A DNA stretch of 64,000 nt, from positions 57,822 through 121,821 of the forward strand of contig NZ_JABAIT010000013.1 of NCBI RefSeq assembly GCF_012843265.1, in the 5' to 3' direction. A program made the position numbers and the translations under genes. Below the pieces are notes generated by a model that saw only the letters and a list, made by a program, of their open reading frames with translations, did not search any database and was not told where the DNA came from. The DNA is from Bacillus sp. DNRA2 (lineage in GTDB: Bacteria; Bacillota; Bacilli; Bacillales; Cytobacillaceae). Below, piece by piece: positions 24,832 through 34,013 of the stretch. How positions within the stretch are numbered: position 1 is the first letter of the stretch; each line of letters begins with the position of its first letter.

Positions 24832-25314
24832 ATGTATGGTTTTCGTATTGTGGATAAGCTCCAAAAAATCGATGAAGACATTAAACGTGACCAATTGAAA
24901 TACCATCAAAAGCGCGTGATGATCAGCAAGGAGTTCACTTTTGATGCGGCACATCACTTACATGCGTATGAAGGTAAATGCAAAAATCTCCATGGTCATA
25001 CTTATAAGGTGATTTTCGGGATAAGCGGCTATCTCGATGAGCGTGGCTTAATGATGGACTTCGCTGATTTAAAGGAGATTTGGAAACAGGAAATTGAAAT
25101 TTTTCTTGATCACCGCTATTTAAATGAAACATTACCACCAATGAATACAACCGCTGAGAATATGGTGGTATGGATCTATGAAAAGATGCAGAAATCACTA
25201 CAGACAGAAGAAAGACAACAGCAATATTTAGGTGCAAGAGTTGAGTTTGTCCGATTATTTGAAACCCCAACTAGTTACGCTGAAGCAAGACGGGAGTGGA
25301 TGGAGCTTGAGTAA
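24832..25314 (+). CDS. queD: 6-carboxytetrahydropterin synthase
   Basis: 160 residues. Zinc-binding histidines in FDAAHHLHAYEGKCKNLHGHTYKV, and the catalytic Cys (CKNLHGH), conserved DHRYLN and PTAEN-like PMNTTAENM. It makes 6-carboxy-tetrahydropterin from dihydroneopterin triphosphate. Starts 4 bases after queC; the last 8 bases overlap queE. Confidence 0.95.
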   Translation: MYGFRIVDKLQKIDEDIKRDQLKYHQKRVMISKEFTFDAAHHLHAYEGKCKNLHGHTYKVIFGISGYLDERGLMMDFADLKEIWKQEIEIFLDHRYLNETLPPMNTTAENMVVWIYEKMQKSLQTEERQQQYLGARVEFVRLFETPTSYAEARREWMELE

Positions 25315-26035
25315 AATTCCCGTGATTGAAATTTTTGGACCGACCATCCAAGGCGAAGGAATGGTGATTGGTCAAAAGACGATGTTTGTTCGGACTGCAG
25401 GATGTGACTATTCATGTTCCTGGTGTGATTCTTCGTTCACATGGGATGGGAGCGGAAAAGAGTTAGTCAAACAAATGGAAGCAGACGAAATTTGGGCAAA
25501 GCTTGAAGAACTTGGTGGTGATGGCTTTTCATTTGTCACCATTTCCGGTGGGAATCCTGCATTATTAAAGAATTTACATGAATTAATCCAAATATTAAAA
25601 GCTAAGGATATTAAAATCGGCTTAGAAACTCAGGGTAGCAAGTGGCAAGATTGGTTTTATGATATTGATGAGTTGACAATCTCACCAAAACCGCCTAGCT
25701 CTGGCATGGAAACCGATTTTAACTCTTTAGATACAATTATAGAGAAATTAACGAAAGATTCCCCAACCCATCATATGAGCTTAAAGGTTGTCGTTTTTGA
25801 TGTCAAAGACTATCAATATGCGAAAGATATCCATCTTCGCTATCCTCATGTCCCGTTTTTTCTGCAAACGGGGAATGATGACATAAACACCATCGAAAAT
25901 CAACAATTGGTAGCCAAACTGCTTGAAAAATATGAGTGGTTAATCAACAAGGTGATGTTAGATCATCAATTGAAGGATGTAAGAGTGCTACCACAGTTAC
26001 ATACCTATATTTGGGGAAATAAGCGTGGAGTATAA
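25307..26035 (+). CDS. queE: 7-carboxy-7-deazaguanine synthase (radical SAM)
   Basis: 242 residues from TTG 25307, chosen because GGGAG lies 10 bases upstream and homologues start near MSKIPVIEIFGPTIQGEG; the frame upstream lies inside queD. Radical SAM cysteines CDYSCSWCDSSF, then TISGGNPAL. It contracts 6-carboxytetrahydropterin to CDG. Overlaps queD by 8 bases, giving tight coupling. Confidence 0.94.
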   Translation: MSKIPVIEIFGPTIQGEGMVIGQKTMFVRTAGCDYSCSWCDSSFTWDGSGKELVKQMEADEIWAKLEELGGDGFSFVTISGGNPALLKNLHELIQILKAKDIKIGLETQGSKWQDWFYDIDELTISPKPPSSGMETDFNSLDTIIEKLTKDSPTHHMSLKVVVFDVKDYQYAKDIHLRYPHVPFFLQTGNDDINTIENQQLVAKLLEKYEWLINKVMLDHQLKDVRVLPQLHTYIWGNKRGV

Positions 26036-26117
26036 GGACATTCAGGGGAATTTGTAACCTATCATTAAAGATGTTTTTAAAAGAAAGCTGAAATAGATGT
26101 CTGTAGGAGGAAGTAAA

Positions 26118-26684
26118 ATGTCAAAGGTAAATCGTGCCCAAATTGAAGAAGGGATACGTTTAATATTAGAAGCAGTTGGAGAAGATCCAAATCGAGAAGG
26201 ATTACTTGATACTCCAAAACGAGTCGCAAAAATGTATGAGGAAGTGTTTTCGGGTTTAACGATTGACCCGAAAGAATACTTTGAGACTATTTTCAGTGAA
26301 GATCATGAAGAGCTTGTCCTAGTTAAGGATATTCCGTTCTACTCAATGTGCGAACATCATCTTGTCCCATTTTACGGAGTCGCCCACGTAGCTTACATCC
26401 CAAGGAATGGCCGCGTTGCCGGCTTAAGTAAACTTGCACGTGCCGTCGAGGCTGTATCCCGCCGTCCCCAATTGCAGGAGCGTATTACAGCAACTGTCGT
26501 CGATACAATAATGGAAACACTGGAGCCACATGGTGCAATGGTCGTTGTCGAAGCAGAACATATGTGTATGACCATGCGCGGTGTTAACAAACCTGGTGCA
26601 AAAACAGTAACATCAGCTGTTCGCGGAGTCTTTGCAGAAGATGCTACGAAACGTTCAGAAGTACTTGCTTACATTCATCAATAA
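26118..26684 (+). CDS. folE: GTP cyclohydrolase I
   Basis: 188 residues from ATG 26118 (TAGGAGGAAG upstream); the longer frame from 26097 lacks an RBS. The zinc and catalytic residues are in [14 protein letters not shown] and HMCMTMRGV, as in type IA enzymes. It converts GTP to dihydroneopterin triphosphate, the first step of preQ0 and folate synthesis. Being fourth in the que operon, it falls under the preQ1 riboswitch. A terminator hairpin follows at 26695. Confidence 0.96.
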   Translation: MSKVNRAQIEEGIRLILEAVGEDPNREGLLDTPKRVAKMYEEVFSGLTIDPKEYFETIFSEDHEELVLVKDIPFYSMCEHHLVPFYGVAHVAYIPRNGRVAGLSKLARAVEAVSRRPQLQERITATVVDTIMETLEPHGAMVVVEAEHMCMTMRGVNKPGAKTVTSAVRGVFAEDATKRSEVLAYIHQ

Positions 26685-26694
26685 TCTTATCATA

Positions 26695-26713
26695 GCCACT
26701 TCATTCGAGGTGG
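26695..26713 (+). terminator. Terminator hairpin after folE (first copy)
   Basis: GCCACTTCATTCGAGGTGG. The stem CCACTTC/GAGGTGG lacks a T tract, and a second hairpin GGCTGTCGAGA/TCTCGTCAGCC follows. The same 19 bases recur once at 27593-27611 (one mismatch) after the array region, where a T run is present. Confidence 0.6.
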
Positions 26714-26774
26714 TCGGGCTGTCGAGAAAGTCTCGTCAGCCTAATATCGTTCAAATTTCGTGATGATTCACCGC

Positions 26775-27360
26775 GTTAATACCATGAACCCTTCAAAAGT
26801 GCATTTTCATGGGTTTAGAGCTTGTTTTTGTCCTCATGGACCGTTCATGAAAGCAATTTCCTGGGTTCAAACTCGCTTTTTGTCCTTATAAACCTTTCAT
26901 ACGGACACTTTGACGAATTTCCACACCCATTTTGTCCTTATAAACCTTTCATACGGACACTTTGGCAAGTTCCTACATCCATTTTGTCCTTATAAACCTT
27001 TCATACGGACATTTTGGCAAGTTCCTACACCCATTTTGTCCTTATGAACCTTTTATACGGACACTTTGGCGAATTCCCACACCCATTTTGTCCTTATGAA
27101 CCTTTTATACGGACACTTTGGCGAATTCCCACACCCATTTTGTCCTTATAAACCTTTCATACGGACACTTTGGCGAATTCCCACATCCATTTTGTCCTTA
27201 TAAACCTTTCATACGGACATTTTGGCAAGTTCCTACATCCATTTTGTCCTTATGAACCTTTCATAGGACACCTCGGCGGATTCAAACGAGCTTGTTTTTG
27301 TTCTCATGGACCGTTCGTGAGTGCATTTTAACGGGTTTGGAGCTTGTTTTTGTTCTTGAT
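26775..27360 (+). repeat. 52-bp tandem hairpin repeat array (array 2)
   Basis: Eight central units start at 26879, 26931, 26983, 27035, 27087, 27139, 27191 and 27243, spaced exactly 52. Each has a stem TGTCC...GGACA with core TTATAAACCTTTCATAC, then a linker containing TTTGGCGAATTCC. Outer units (26827, 27297, 27349, and a trace at 26775) are diverged, so the array is homogenised in the middle. Period 52 is not coding. Together with 27370-27500 it fills the about 1 kb gene-free stretch between folE and the deacetylase gene. Confidence 0.9.
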
Positions 27361-27369
27361 TAGCACCCT

Positions 27370-27500
27370 GTTGATTGGAGTGGAAGGTGCGAAGACTCCT
27401 GCGGGAGAAGTGGGACAGGTGAGACCCCGCAGCCGCTATAGCGCCGAGGAGGCTCACCGCCCACCCCGCGGAAAGCGAAGCACCTGGAACGGAATTCAAC
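27370..27500 (+). mobile_element. GC-rich interspersed repeat with GTTGATT/AATCAAC-type ends
   Basis: A 131-bp block of high GC in A/T-rich surroundings. It starts GTTGATTGGAGTGGAAGG, contains GACTCCTGCGGG, GAGACCCCGCAG and CGGAAAGCGAAGCACC, and ends GGAACGGAATTCAAC. GTTGATT/TTCAAC give short terminal inverted repeats. I recognise this as a family of dispersed repeats in Bacillaceae genomes (from memory, not searched). Truncated relatives lie at 21121-21158, 50901-50932 and 51233-51303. Transposition is inferred. Confidence 0.7.
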
Positions 27501-27592
27501 TGGCCATTTTGCAGGCTAAAAAATAGAAATAGGTATATTAAAGCTTTTAAAAATGAAAATTGCCGAGATGAGTACCTTTTCTTGACAATCTG

Positions 27593-27617
27593 GCCACTTC
27601 ATTCGAAGTGGTTTTTT
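27593..27617 (+). terminator. Second copy of the CCACTTC hairpin, with T tract
   Basis: GCCACTTCATTCGAAGTGG followed by TTTTTTG, a complete intrinsic terminator. It differs from 26695-26713 by one base, so the array insertion is flanked by a 19-bp direct repeat. Confidence 0.75.
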
Positions 27618-27689
27618 GTTTTCTAGAGAACGAATTAACTCATGCTCCTTAGGATAAATTAACTGAAATACTTAATCTTAGGGGGGATT

Positions 27690-28487
27690 ATGATGAAGCG
27701 AATTTTCCTTTTTGGCTTATCGATAATGATGTTTTTGATTTTGAATCCTTCTTTAAAAGCGAACGCTGTAACGAAGCAATTAAAGGCTGCAATCATTATT
27801 GATGATTTTGGGGGTGGTGTAGGTGGCGTTGAGGAATTTTTAGAAGGAGATATTAAAATAACTGCAGCTGTCATGCCATTTACTGATAAATCTAAAGAAC
27901 ATGCTAAATGGGCCCACAAAAACGGGATAGAAGTAATGGTTCATTTACCGATGCAGCCAAAGAAAGGCAAAAAATCGTGGCTTGGCCCAAAGCCGATAAC
28001 TGTCGATTTATCGAAGGATGAGGTTAAACAACGGGTCAGAGAAGCCATCAAGGATGTACCATATGCAAGAGGTCTCAATAATCATATGGGTTCATTGGCA
28101 ATCGAAGATGAAGAAATCGTACGAGCGATTGTTGAGGTGGCAAAGGAAAATAAACTATATCTGGTTGATAGTGGGACAAGTCCTCATTCGAAAATCCCGG
28201 AAATTGCTACAGAATTAGGGGTCCCATATTTGTCCCGTGATGTATTTTTAGATGATATATCATCAAGTTCGTATGTAGCCAAGCAAATGCGAAGGCTTGC
28301 AAAAATAACAGAAATCAATGGACGTGGTATTGCGATTGGCCATGTTGGTGTGACAGGAAAGGTTTGCTCAAAAGGAGTGTTCGCTTCAATGAATCATTAT
28401 CAAGATAAAAAAATAAAGATTGTTCCAGTATCAGAACTAATATATGATGATTTTAATCAAAAGTATTTTAAGCAGTTGAACTATTAG
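27690..28487 (+). CDS. Divergent polysaccharide deacetylase family protein (secreted)
   Basis: 265 residues with an N-terminal signal peptide (FLFGLSIMMFLILNPSLKANA). The domain AAIIIDDFGGGVGGVEEFL ... EVMVHLPMQ ... GLNNHMGS ... YLVDSGTSP ... AIGHVGVTG is the YibQ-type (DUF610) deacetylase fold, with aspartate and histidines in the metal-binding places. Likely acts on exported glycans or peptidoglycan; substrate unproven. RBS GGGGGG. Followed 21 bases later by a HAD gene. Confidence 0.86.
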   Translation: MMKRIFLFGLSIMMFLILNPSLKANAVTKQLKAAIIIDDFGGGVGGVEEFLEGDIKITAAVMPFTDKSKEHAKWAHKNGIEVMVHLPMQPKKGKKSWLGPKPITVDLSKDEVKQRVREAIKDVPYARGLNNHMGSLAIEDEEIVRAIVEVAKENKLYLVDSGTSPHSKIPEIATELGVPYLSRDVFLDDISSSSYVAKQMRRLAKITEINGRGIAIGHVGVTGKVCSKGVFASMNHYQDKKIKIVPVSELIYDDFNQKYFKQLNY

Positions 28488-28508
28488 ATATAGAGGTGTA
28501 TTTGTAGC

Positions 28509-29309
28509 GTGAAATGTGTGTCACTTGATCTCGATGGAACATTATTAAATTCTCAATTTGAAATTACTTCAGCAAGTATTGCTACGATTGTCAAGCTTCA
28601 AGAAACAGGGAATGAAGTGATCATCAATACCGGAAGGGCACTTAGCGATTGTTTGAAGGTGTCAGGTATCAATTCGCTAAACTGTCCGATTGTATGTGTC
28701 AATGGTTCAATCATTTTCTCCAAAACTGGCGAGTTATTATTTGAAGCAACCTTGACCCGTGCAATTTACGAACCAATCATTGCTATTTTAAAGAAATTAG
28801 GGGTTGGCATTCTCGTGTATACAGACAAGGGTGGCTATCCTTCAACCTTACCACCCTTGCATGCAAAAACTAGAGCCGAATTGGCAGAGTTATTTGCATC
28901 CTTTGATTATGACGGATTGTTAGCACATGACCATTTGAAAGTTTATAAATTAATTGCACTCGTTTATCCGGATCAACTTGAACGAGTGGATGAAGTGAAA
29001 AAAGCATTAGCTCAGTTTGACAATATTTCGATGGCTTCATCATTTCCAAATAACGTGGAAATAACTTCACGAGAAGCGCATAAGGGTAGGGCATTATTGC
29101 GTTATGCAGAGCTTAATGGGATTGAATTTGAAGAAATATATGCATTTGGTGATGGTGGAAATGATTTATCACAATTTGAGGTGGCCACAAAGTCAGTAGC
29201 TATGGCCAATGCGCCAATGGAAATTCGTGATCAAGCTGATTTTGTCACTAAAAGTAATGACGAAGATGGAATTACTTATGGAATTAGTGAGATTTTAAAA
29301 TTAATATAA
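28509..29309 (+). CDS. HAD-type Cof family phosphatase
   Basis: 266 residues from GTG 28509. Motif I LDLDGTLLN, motif II NTGRAL, motif III/IV LIA...K and FGDGGNDLSQFE with SVAMANAP. Cof-like sugar-phosphate or pyridoxal-phosphate phosphatase by family; substrate unknown. Co-transcribed with the deacetylase gene; terminator at 29311. Confidence 0.88.
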   Translation: MKCVSLDLDGTLLNSQFEITSASIATIVKLQETGNEVIINTGRALSDCLKVSGINSLNCPIVCVNGSIIFSKTGELLFEATLTRAIYEPIIAILKKLGVGILVYTDKGGYPSTLPPLHAKTRAELAELFASFDYDGLLAHDHLKVYKLIALVYPDQLERVDEVKKALAQFDNISMASSFPNNVEITSREAHKGRALLRYAELNGIEFEEIYAFGDGGNDLSQFEVATKSVAMANAPMEIRDQADFVTKSNDEDGITYGISEILKLI

Positions 29310-29310
29310 A

Positions 29311-29356
29311 AAAAACGTCTCGATTTCTGCTTTGTAATCGAGACGTTTTCTTTTTG
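29311..29356. terminator. Bidirectional terminator
   Basis: AAAACGTCTCGATT pairs with AATCGAGACGTTTT (14-bp stem) between the HAD gene and the convergent CAP-domain gene. Confidence 0.85.
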
Positions 29357-29359
29357 TCC

Positions 29360-30496
29360 TTAATCTGCAAAGAAGTTTTCAGTGTAATACGGCTGACTTT
29401 CTTCGTTAAAGGCGACACCGACGCCTAGAAATTCGTATTCAGTTCTAAGAATATTTTCACGATGGCCCATTGAGTTCATCAAGCCTTCATGGGCAAAAAT
29501 ACTGCTGAATTGACCATAAGCTAAGTTTTCTCCGGCTGCTGTAAAGACCACTTGATCCGCTTGCATTCGGTCAAATGGTGATTGACCCTGTAAATTTTGA
29601 TGGTCAAAGTAGTGATTAGTTGCCATATCTATGCTATGGTCTCGCGCTGTTCCCTTCACTCGTTCATTCCAGGTCAGAACCGATAAGCCATGATTAACTC
29701 TGGCTGCATTGGTTAAATCGAAAAGCTGATATTCAAAGCCCTCGCGGAGCTGGGCTGTTTCAGCAGTATAGAAATCTTGTTTATGATCTTCCATCTTCTT
29801 ACTGATAATTTGGAGCGCAGTGACAGTATTGTTTTCGTGTTTATCATAGAATATTGTGGTATAACAGTCGTTTAACAGATAAACGTCATAGTCTCGGTTT
29901 TCTTCGATTTGGTAATAATAAGTTCCTTTTTCAATTTTTGTAAGTGGATTACCAAGTTGTTGCCGTACCATTTCCTTTGTTGAATTGAGTTTGATTCCTT
30001 GAGTGGAGGAGATGAGATCCTGGTTTGTATACATACCAGCCACTTGATTATGATCATCATAGGCGACCATGAAAAAATCTCGATAATTTTGATGGTAGGT
30101 CGACCATTTCAAACCGTATTCATTATAGGTTGATTGTTTAGGTGCTCCAACTAATCCCTCAACTTTTCCCAATGTATCTCCAATCTCAATATTATATATG
30201 GAAAAGCTTTGTGAATTAGGCTTTGTTAACTCAGGCTTTGCAATTGGTGTTTCTGCGGTTTTATTCTCTGATGGATTGATGTAATCTTCATCGAGCGCAG
30301 TAAGAAATTGGTGGATACTCTCGAAAAATGAATCAAGAGCTTCGGAATATTTTGGTTGATCCTGAACTTTTCGAATCCCACCTGTGATTTTTTCGTAGGT
30401 TGCTCCAAAATTACTTTGAATGATTTTTGTTTCAATTAATGGCCATGAAATGCTGAAGACAACTAGCACTAGTAGTATTTGGACGAATCGCCTCAT
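29360..30496 (-). CDS. CAP-domain protein with CAP-associated N-terminal domain (YlbC-like)
   Basis: 378 residues from ATG 30496, chosen because GGGGGA sits 6 bases upstream; ATG 30538 has no RBS. N-terminal anchor RFVQILLVLVVFSISWPLI, a middle CAP-associated domain (about 105-245: YNIEIGDTLGKVEGLVGAPK), and a C-terminal CAP/SCP domain (about 255-375) with LTNAARVNHGLSVL, ARDHSIDMATNHYFDHQN, AGENLAYG and MGHRENIL. Secreted or membrane-anchored. CAP domains bind or cleave surface ligands; function unknown. Confidence 0.88.
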   Translation of the reverse strand: MRRFVQILLVLVVFSISWPLIETKIIQSNFGATYEKITGGIRKVQDQPKYSEALDSFFESIHQFLTALDEDYINPSENKTAETPIAKPELTKPNSQSFSIYNIEIGDTLGKVEGLVGAPKQSTYNEYGLKWSTYHQNYRDFFMVAYDDHNQVAGMYTNQDLISSTQGIKLNSTKEMVRQQLGNPLTKIEKGTYYYQIEENRDYDVYLLNDCYTTIFYDKHENNTVTALQIISKKMEDHKQDFYTAETAQLREGFEYQLFDLTNAARVNHGLSVLTWNERVKGTARDHSIDMATNHYFDHQNLQGQSPFDRMQADQVVFTAAGENLAYGQFSSIFAHEGLMNSMGHRENILRTEYEFLGVGVAFNEESQPYYTENFFAD

Positions 30497-30726
30497 ATGA
30501 AAATCCCCCGTTCTAGTAAAATTGTATCCAATCAGCACGAATAATAAAAGCGGGAAAGCTGCCCAAACGGTTAAGAATTTATACTATTCTTTCGGAGAAT
30601 TTCGCTACACGAATTTTCAAGGAGAAATACCAACTTTTCATTCGGATTTTACTCCAGATTCTTTCTTGAAACATTCAGAAATGTAAGTTATATTAATCAA
30701 ATAACAGACAATTAGGGGGGCTTTAA

Positions 30727-31908
30727 ATGGTAGGTGCACCATATAGTAGTGGTTCGAAAAAAATGTTGTTGCTCGGCTCAGGGGAGCTAGGGAAAGAGGT
30801 TGTAATCGAAGCACAACGCTTAGGGATTGAAACAGTTGCGGTAGATCGTTATGAAAATGCTCCAGCAATGCAGGTGGCACACCGTTCATATTGTATCGAT
30901 ATGTTAAATGGTGTAGAACTGAGAAGGGTAATCGAAACGGAAAAGCCGGATTTTGTCGTTCCTGAAATCGAGGCAATTGCGACGGAAACCTTAATCGAGC
31001 TAGAACAGGAAGGCTATCGGGTTGTCCCAACAGCTACTGCTGCGAACTTAACGATGGACCGCGAAGGAATTCGCCGCCTTGCTAGTGAAACGTTAGGATT
31101 GCCAACTGCAAAATATGAATTCGCCAACACTTTAGAGGAATTAATAGCAGCCGTTAAAGCAATTGGAACACCTTGTGTAATTAAGCCTGTCATGAGTTCT
31201 TCAGGTAAAGGCCAAACCGTTTGTCGCACGCTCGACGATGTTGAGAATTCCTGGAATGAAGCAATGGCTGGTGGTCGAGGCAAGAAAACAAGAGTAATCG
31301 TTGAGGAATTTATTAAGTTTGACTCGGAAATCACCTTACTTACTGTAAGATCAGTATCTGGAACTACATATTGTGCACCAATTGGCCATATCCAAAAGGA
31401 CGGAGATTATATCGAATCTTGGCAACCACACTTTATGAGTGAAGCACAAGTTGCAGATGCCCAAGAAATTGCGAAAAAAATAACCGATGCTCTTGGCGGT
31501 TATGGATTATTTGGGGTTGAATTATTTTTAGCTCCGGATCAAGTTTACTTTAGTGAAGTATCACCACGTCCACATGATACCGGCATGGTCACGATGGTAA
31601 CTCAGGATTTATCTGAATTCGCGCTACATGTTCGAGCGATTCTGGGCTATCCTATTCCAGAAATTAAACTATTGTCTCCTGGTGCAAGTAGGACGTTAAA
31701 GGCTTGGGAAGAAAGCAAATCCTATCAAATTACCGGAGTAGAAGAGAGTTATTCCATTCCAAATACTCAGGTGCGCGTATTTGGTAAGCCTGAGACCAAG
31801 GTTGGCAGAAGAATGGCAGTTGCTTTAAATGCCGCAGAAACAGTGGAACTGGCAAGAGAGCGGGCAGAAACAGCTATATCAAAAATGAACATCATTTATA
31901 ATCAATAA
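30727..31908 (+). CDS. purT: Formate-dependent phosphoribosylglycinamide formyltransferase
   Basis: 393 residues, ATP-grasp enzyme. [17 protein letters not shown] at the N-terminus, ATP-grasp [15 protein letters not shown], and [17 protein letters not shown] near the active site. It makes formyl-GAR from GAR, formate and ATP in purine synthesis, an alternative to PurN. RBS GGGGGG. The leader has PurBox-like CCGAA blocks near 30586-30600 and 30640-30652 (weak, by eye). It stands alone, with a terminator following. Confidence 0.96.
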   Translation: MVGAPYSSGSKKMLLLGSGELGKEVVIEAQRLGIETVAVDRYENAPAMQVAHRSYCIDMLNGVELRRVIETEKPDFVVPEIEAIATETLIELEQEGYRVVPTATAANLTMDREGIRRLASETLGLPTAKYEFANTLEELIAAVKAIGTPCVIKPVMSSSGKGQTVCRTLDDVENSWNEAMAGGRGKKTRVIVEEFIKFDSEITLLTVRSVSGTTYCAPIGHIQKDGDYIESWQPHFMSEAQVADAQEIAKKITDALGGYGLFGVELFLAPDQVYFSEVSPRPHDTGMVTMVTQDLSEFALHVRAILGYPIPEIKLLSPGASRTLKAWEESKSYQITGVEESYSIPNTQVRVFGKPETKVGRRMAVALNAAETVELARERAETAISKMNIIYNQ

Positions 31909-31916
31909 ACTAAGAT

Positions 31917-31952
31917 GGATGGGTGAGCTAGCTGCTCAGCTCATCCTTTTTT
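31917..31952 (+). terminator. Rho-independent terminator after purT
   Basis: GGATGGGTGAGCT pairs with AGCTCATCC (three unpaired G), followed by six T. Confidence 0.85.
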
Positions 31953-32062
31953 GTGCCTGTAAACTGGTAAAATTGTACAATATTTCTGAAATTACTTTTA
32001 ATTTTTTAATCATATTATCTCCTCTATAATGAAGAAAGTGATTCATTTGAGGTGAAAGTAAA

Positions 32063-32872
32063 ATGAGAATATTGGTAATAATTATTGGATCGATCATTGT
32101 TGGAGCTGCGTATAATTTATTTTTAATTCCTCATCATATTTTAAGTGCAGGCTTGAGTGGCTTGGCAATATTACTTGGAATTCTAACCCCACTCAATACA
32201 GGCCTATTAAATTTTTTAATGAACCTACCACTATTAATTGTAGGATTTTACCAACTCGGAAGACAATTTATAAGCTATACGATTGTATCAGTATTGGTTT
32301 TATCAGCAAGCTTATATCTCATACCCGTTGTACCGATATCTTCTGAACCGATTCTATCGTCATTATTCGGCGGAGTTATTTCTGGAGTAGGAATAGGTCT
32401 AGTGTTCCGGGCTTCAGGATGTACTGGTGGTTTTGACATAGTAGCGATGTTAATTGCCAAAAGAAAAGACTTTCCGCTCGGAGTCTTATTTTCAATTTTA
32501 AACGCGATCGTAGTGGTTATTTCCGGATTCGTCTTTAACTGGGACTCCGCGTTAAACACCTTGCTTGGAATTTATGCGTCTGGGAAAGTCATTGACATGA
32601 TCCATACAAAGCATATTAAATTAACCCTGATGATTGTTTCAACTAAAGGGGACGAGCTTAAACAAAAATTATTAGCGAGTTTATATCGTGGTATAACACT
32701 TATTGATGGAGAAGGCGGATATACTGGCCAAAAAAGAAAAATATTAATGACGGTAATTACTCGTTATCAGCTCGGTGAGGTAAAGGCTATTATTAAGGAA
32801 GTCGATCCGGAATCATTCGTTAACATTACACAGACAACGGACGTATTAGGATTTTTTGATCGTAGTAATTAA
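32063..32872 (+). CDS. YitT family membrane protein
   Basis: 269 residues. The N-terminal ~170 residues contain 5-6 membrane helices of the YitT_membrane domain (LVIIIGSIIVGAAYNLFLIPHHILSAGLSG, RASGCTGGFDIVAMLI). The C-terminal ~95 residues form the soluble DUF2179 domain (LTLMIVSTKGDELKQKLL). Function of the family is unknown. RBS GAGGTGAAAG. Terminator at 32882. Confidence 0.9.
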   Translation: MRILVIIIGSIIVGAAYNLFLIPHHILSAGLSGLAILLGILTPLNTGLLNFLMNLPLLIVGFYQLGRQFISYTIVSVLVLSASLYLIPVVPISSEPILSSLFGGVISGVGIGLVFRASGCTGGFDIVAMLIAKRKDFPLGVLFSILNAIVVVISGFVFNWDSALNTLLGIYASGKVIDMIHTKHIKLTLMIVSTKGDELKQKLLASLYRGITLIDGEGGYTGQKRKILMTVITRYQLGEVKAIIKEVDPESFVNITQTTDVLGFFDRSN

Positions 32873-32881
32873 AGCTTAAAC

Positions 32882-32922
32882 AAAAAACAAGGTTCGACTT
32901 TAGTCGCAGCCTTGTTTTTTTG
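32882..32922. terminator. Bidirectional terminator
   Basis: AAAAACAAGG...CCTTGTTTTT with inner CGAC/GTCG stem, between YitT and the convergent deacetylase gene. Confidence 0.85.
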
Positions 32923-32936
32923 TAAATCAATTCATT

Positions 32937-33860
32937 TTAAAATTGTACAGGAGGGATACTTGGATTTAACGCCTGCAAATCAAATGACTGTGAGGTTAAA
33001 TATTGCAACAGTGCGGGAAGTTGCGCCAGCGTTTCCGGTTGTTCATGAAGTAAGATTACTAATGGTGCTGTAGAATCCTTTTTTGCTTCAATCTGTGCGA
33101 TGACGGTATCCACTAAGCGACCATCACGGAAATACCAGTCTTTACTATCAATATTCCAATCCCACATTTGAAAGCCATGTGCAATGACTGATTGTTTATA
33201 CTCCTCAGTCATGTGCGGGGCACTCCCGTATGGAGTTCGAATTAAAGTTGTATCGACACCAGTCACTTCTTTAATGGTGTTTTTTGTTTGTTCCATTTCC
33301 GAAATGACAGTTTGCGCAGTTTGATAAAATTGATCAGTTCGATGTGATACACTGTGAGAGCCAACTGTATGTCCGCTTCCAACCATTTGTCTAGCCGCAT
33401 CAGGATAGGCTCTAATATTTCCTTCAATCATAAAAAACGTGGCTTTCGCACCATATTGCGATAATACCGCTAGAATTTCAGGAGAAAATGGTTTTGGACC
33501 ATCATCGAAAGTTAAGTAAACTGTTTTTTTCGCTTGAATTGCACCGACCTGGTTTTGATTTGGAAGGTTACTAGTTTGTACTACATTATTTTGTGCAGTG
33601 TTGAGTCCTGGCTCCGAACTAATTCCTGCGGCAGTTTTGATATTATAAACAGTGTCTAATGGTTTAAGGCCAGTCAGCTTTTCGGGGAGTTCAGTAACAA
33701 CTGGAATGTTTCCTGCGGTTACGGGTTTCGAGAAGTTAAAGAAATCGTTAGGAATCGTAATGGGATTATCGTTAAATCGTAAACTATTAATGTATAAAAG
33801 CCATAATCCTAACAAAAATATTGCCAAAACACTTAAATTTCGTTTCTTTTTTAGAAACAT
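32937..33860 (-). CDS. Membrane-anchored polysaccharide deacetylase (PgdA-like)
   Basis: 307 residues. N-terminal anchor NLSVLAIFLLGLWLLYINSL, a linker to about 110, then a NodB domain: VYLTFDDGPKP (metal Asp pair), HTVGSHSVSH (two metal His), RTPYGSAPH, WDWNIDSKDW and ILLHE. It should deacetylate cell-wall N-acetyl sugars in a metal-dependent way. Terminator shared with YitT. Confidence 0.9.
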   Translation of the reverse strand: MFLKKKRNLSVLAIFLLGLWLLYINSLRFNDNPITIPNDFFNFSKPVTAGNIPVVTELPEKLTGLKPLDTVYNIKTAAGISSEPGLNTAQNNVVQTSNLPNQNQVGAIQAKKTVYLTFDDGPKPFSPEILAVLSQYGAKATFFMIEGNIRAYPDAARQMVGSGHTVGSHSVSHRTDQFYQTAQTVISEMEQTKNTIKEVTGVDTTLIRTPYGSAPHMTEEYKQSVIAHGFQMWDWNIDSKDWYFRDGRLVDTVIAQIEAKKDSTAPLVILLHEQPETLAQLPALLQYLTSQSFDLQALNPSIPPVQF

Positions 33861-33984
33861 CCCCAGACATCCCCTTGTTGTTAAAAATAACCAATCTATT
33901 CTACTTATTTACCATTTTATCAAATTGTAAATATATTACCAGTTGTTTTTTTACATTTTTCGGGCTTTTTCACCATTTTAATAA

Positions 33985-34013
33985 AAAAAATAAAGCTAGC
34001 ATAGCGCTAGCTT
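33985..34013 (-). terminator. Rho-independent terminator
   Basis: AAGCTAGC/GCTAGCTT around five bases, followed on the minus strand by a T run; it ends racA. Confidence 0.85.

Noticed and set aside
27344..27526. 60-codon plus-strand frame inside the GC-rich repeat
   Set aside because: Translation of a non-coding repeat; no RBS and the frame crosses array and element borders.
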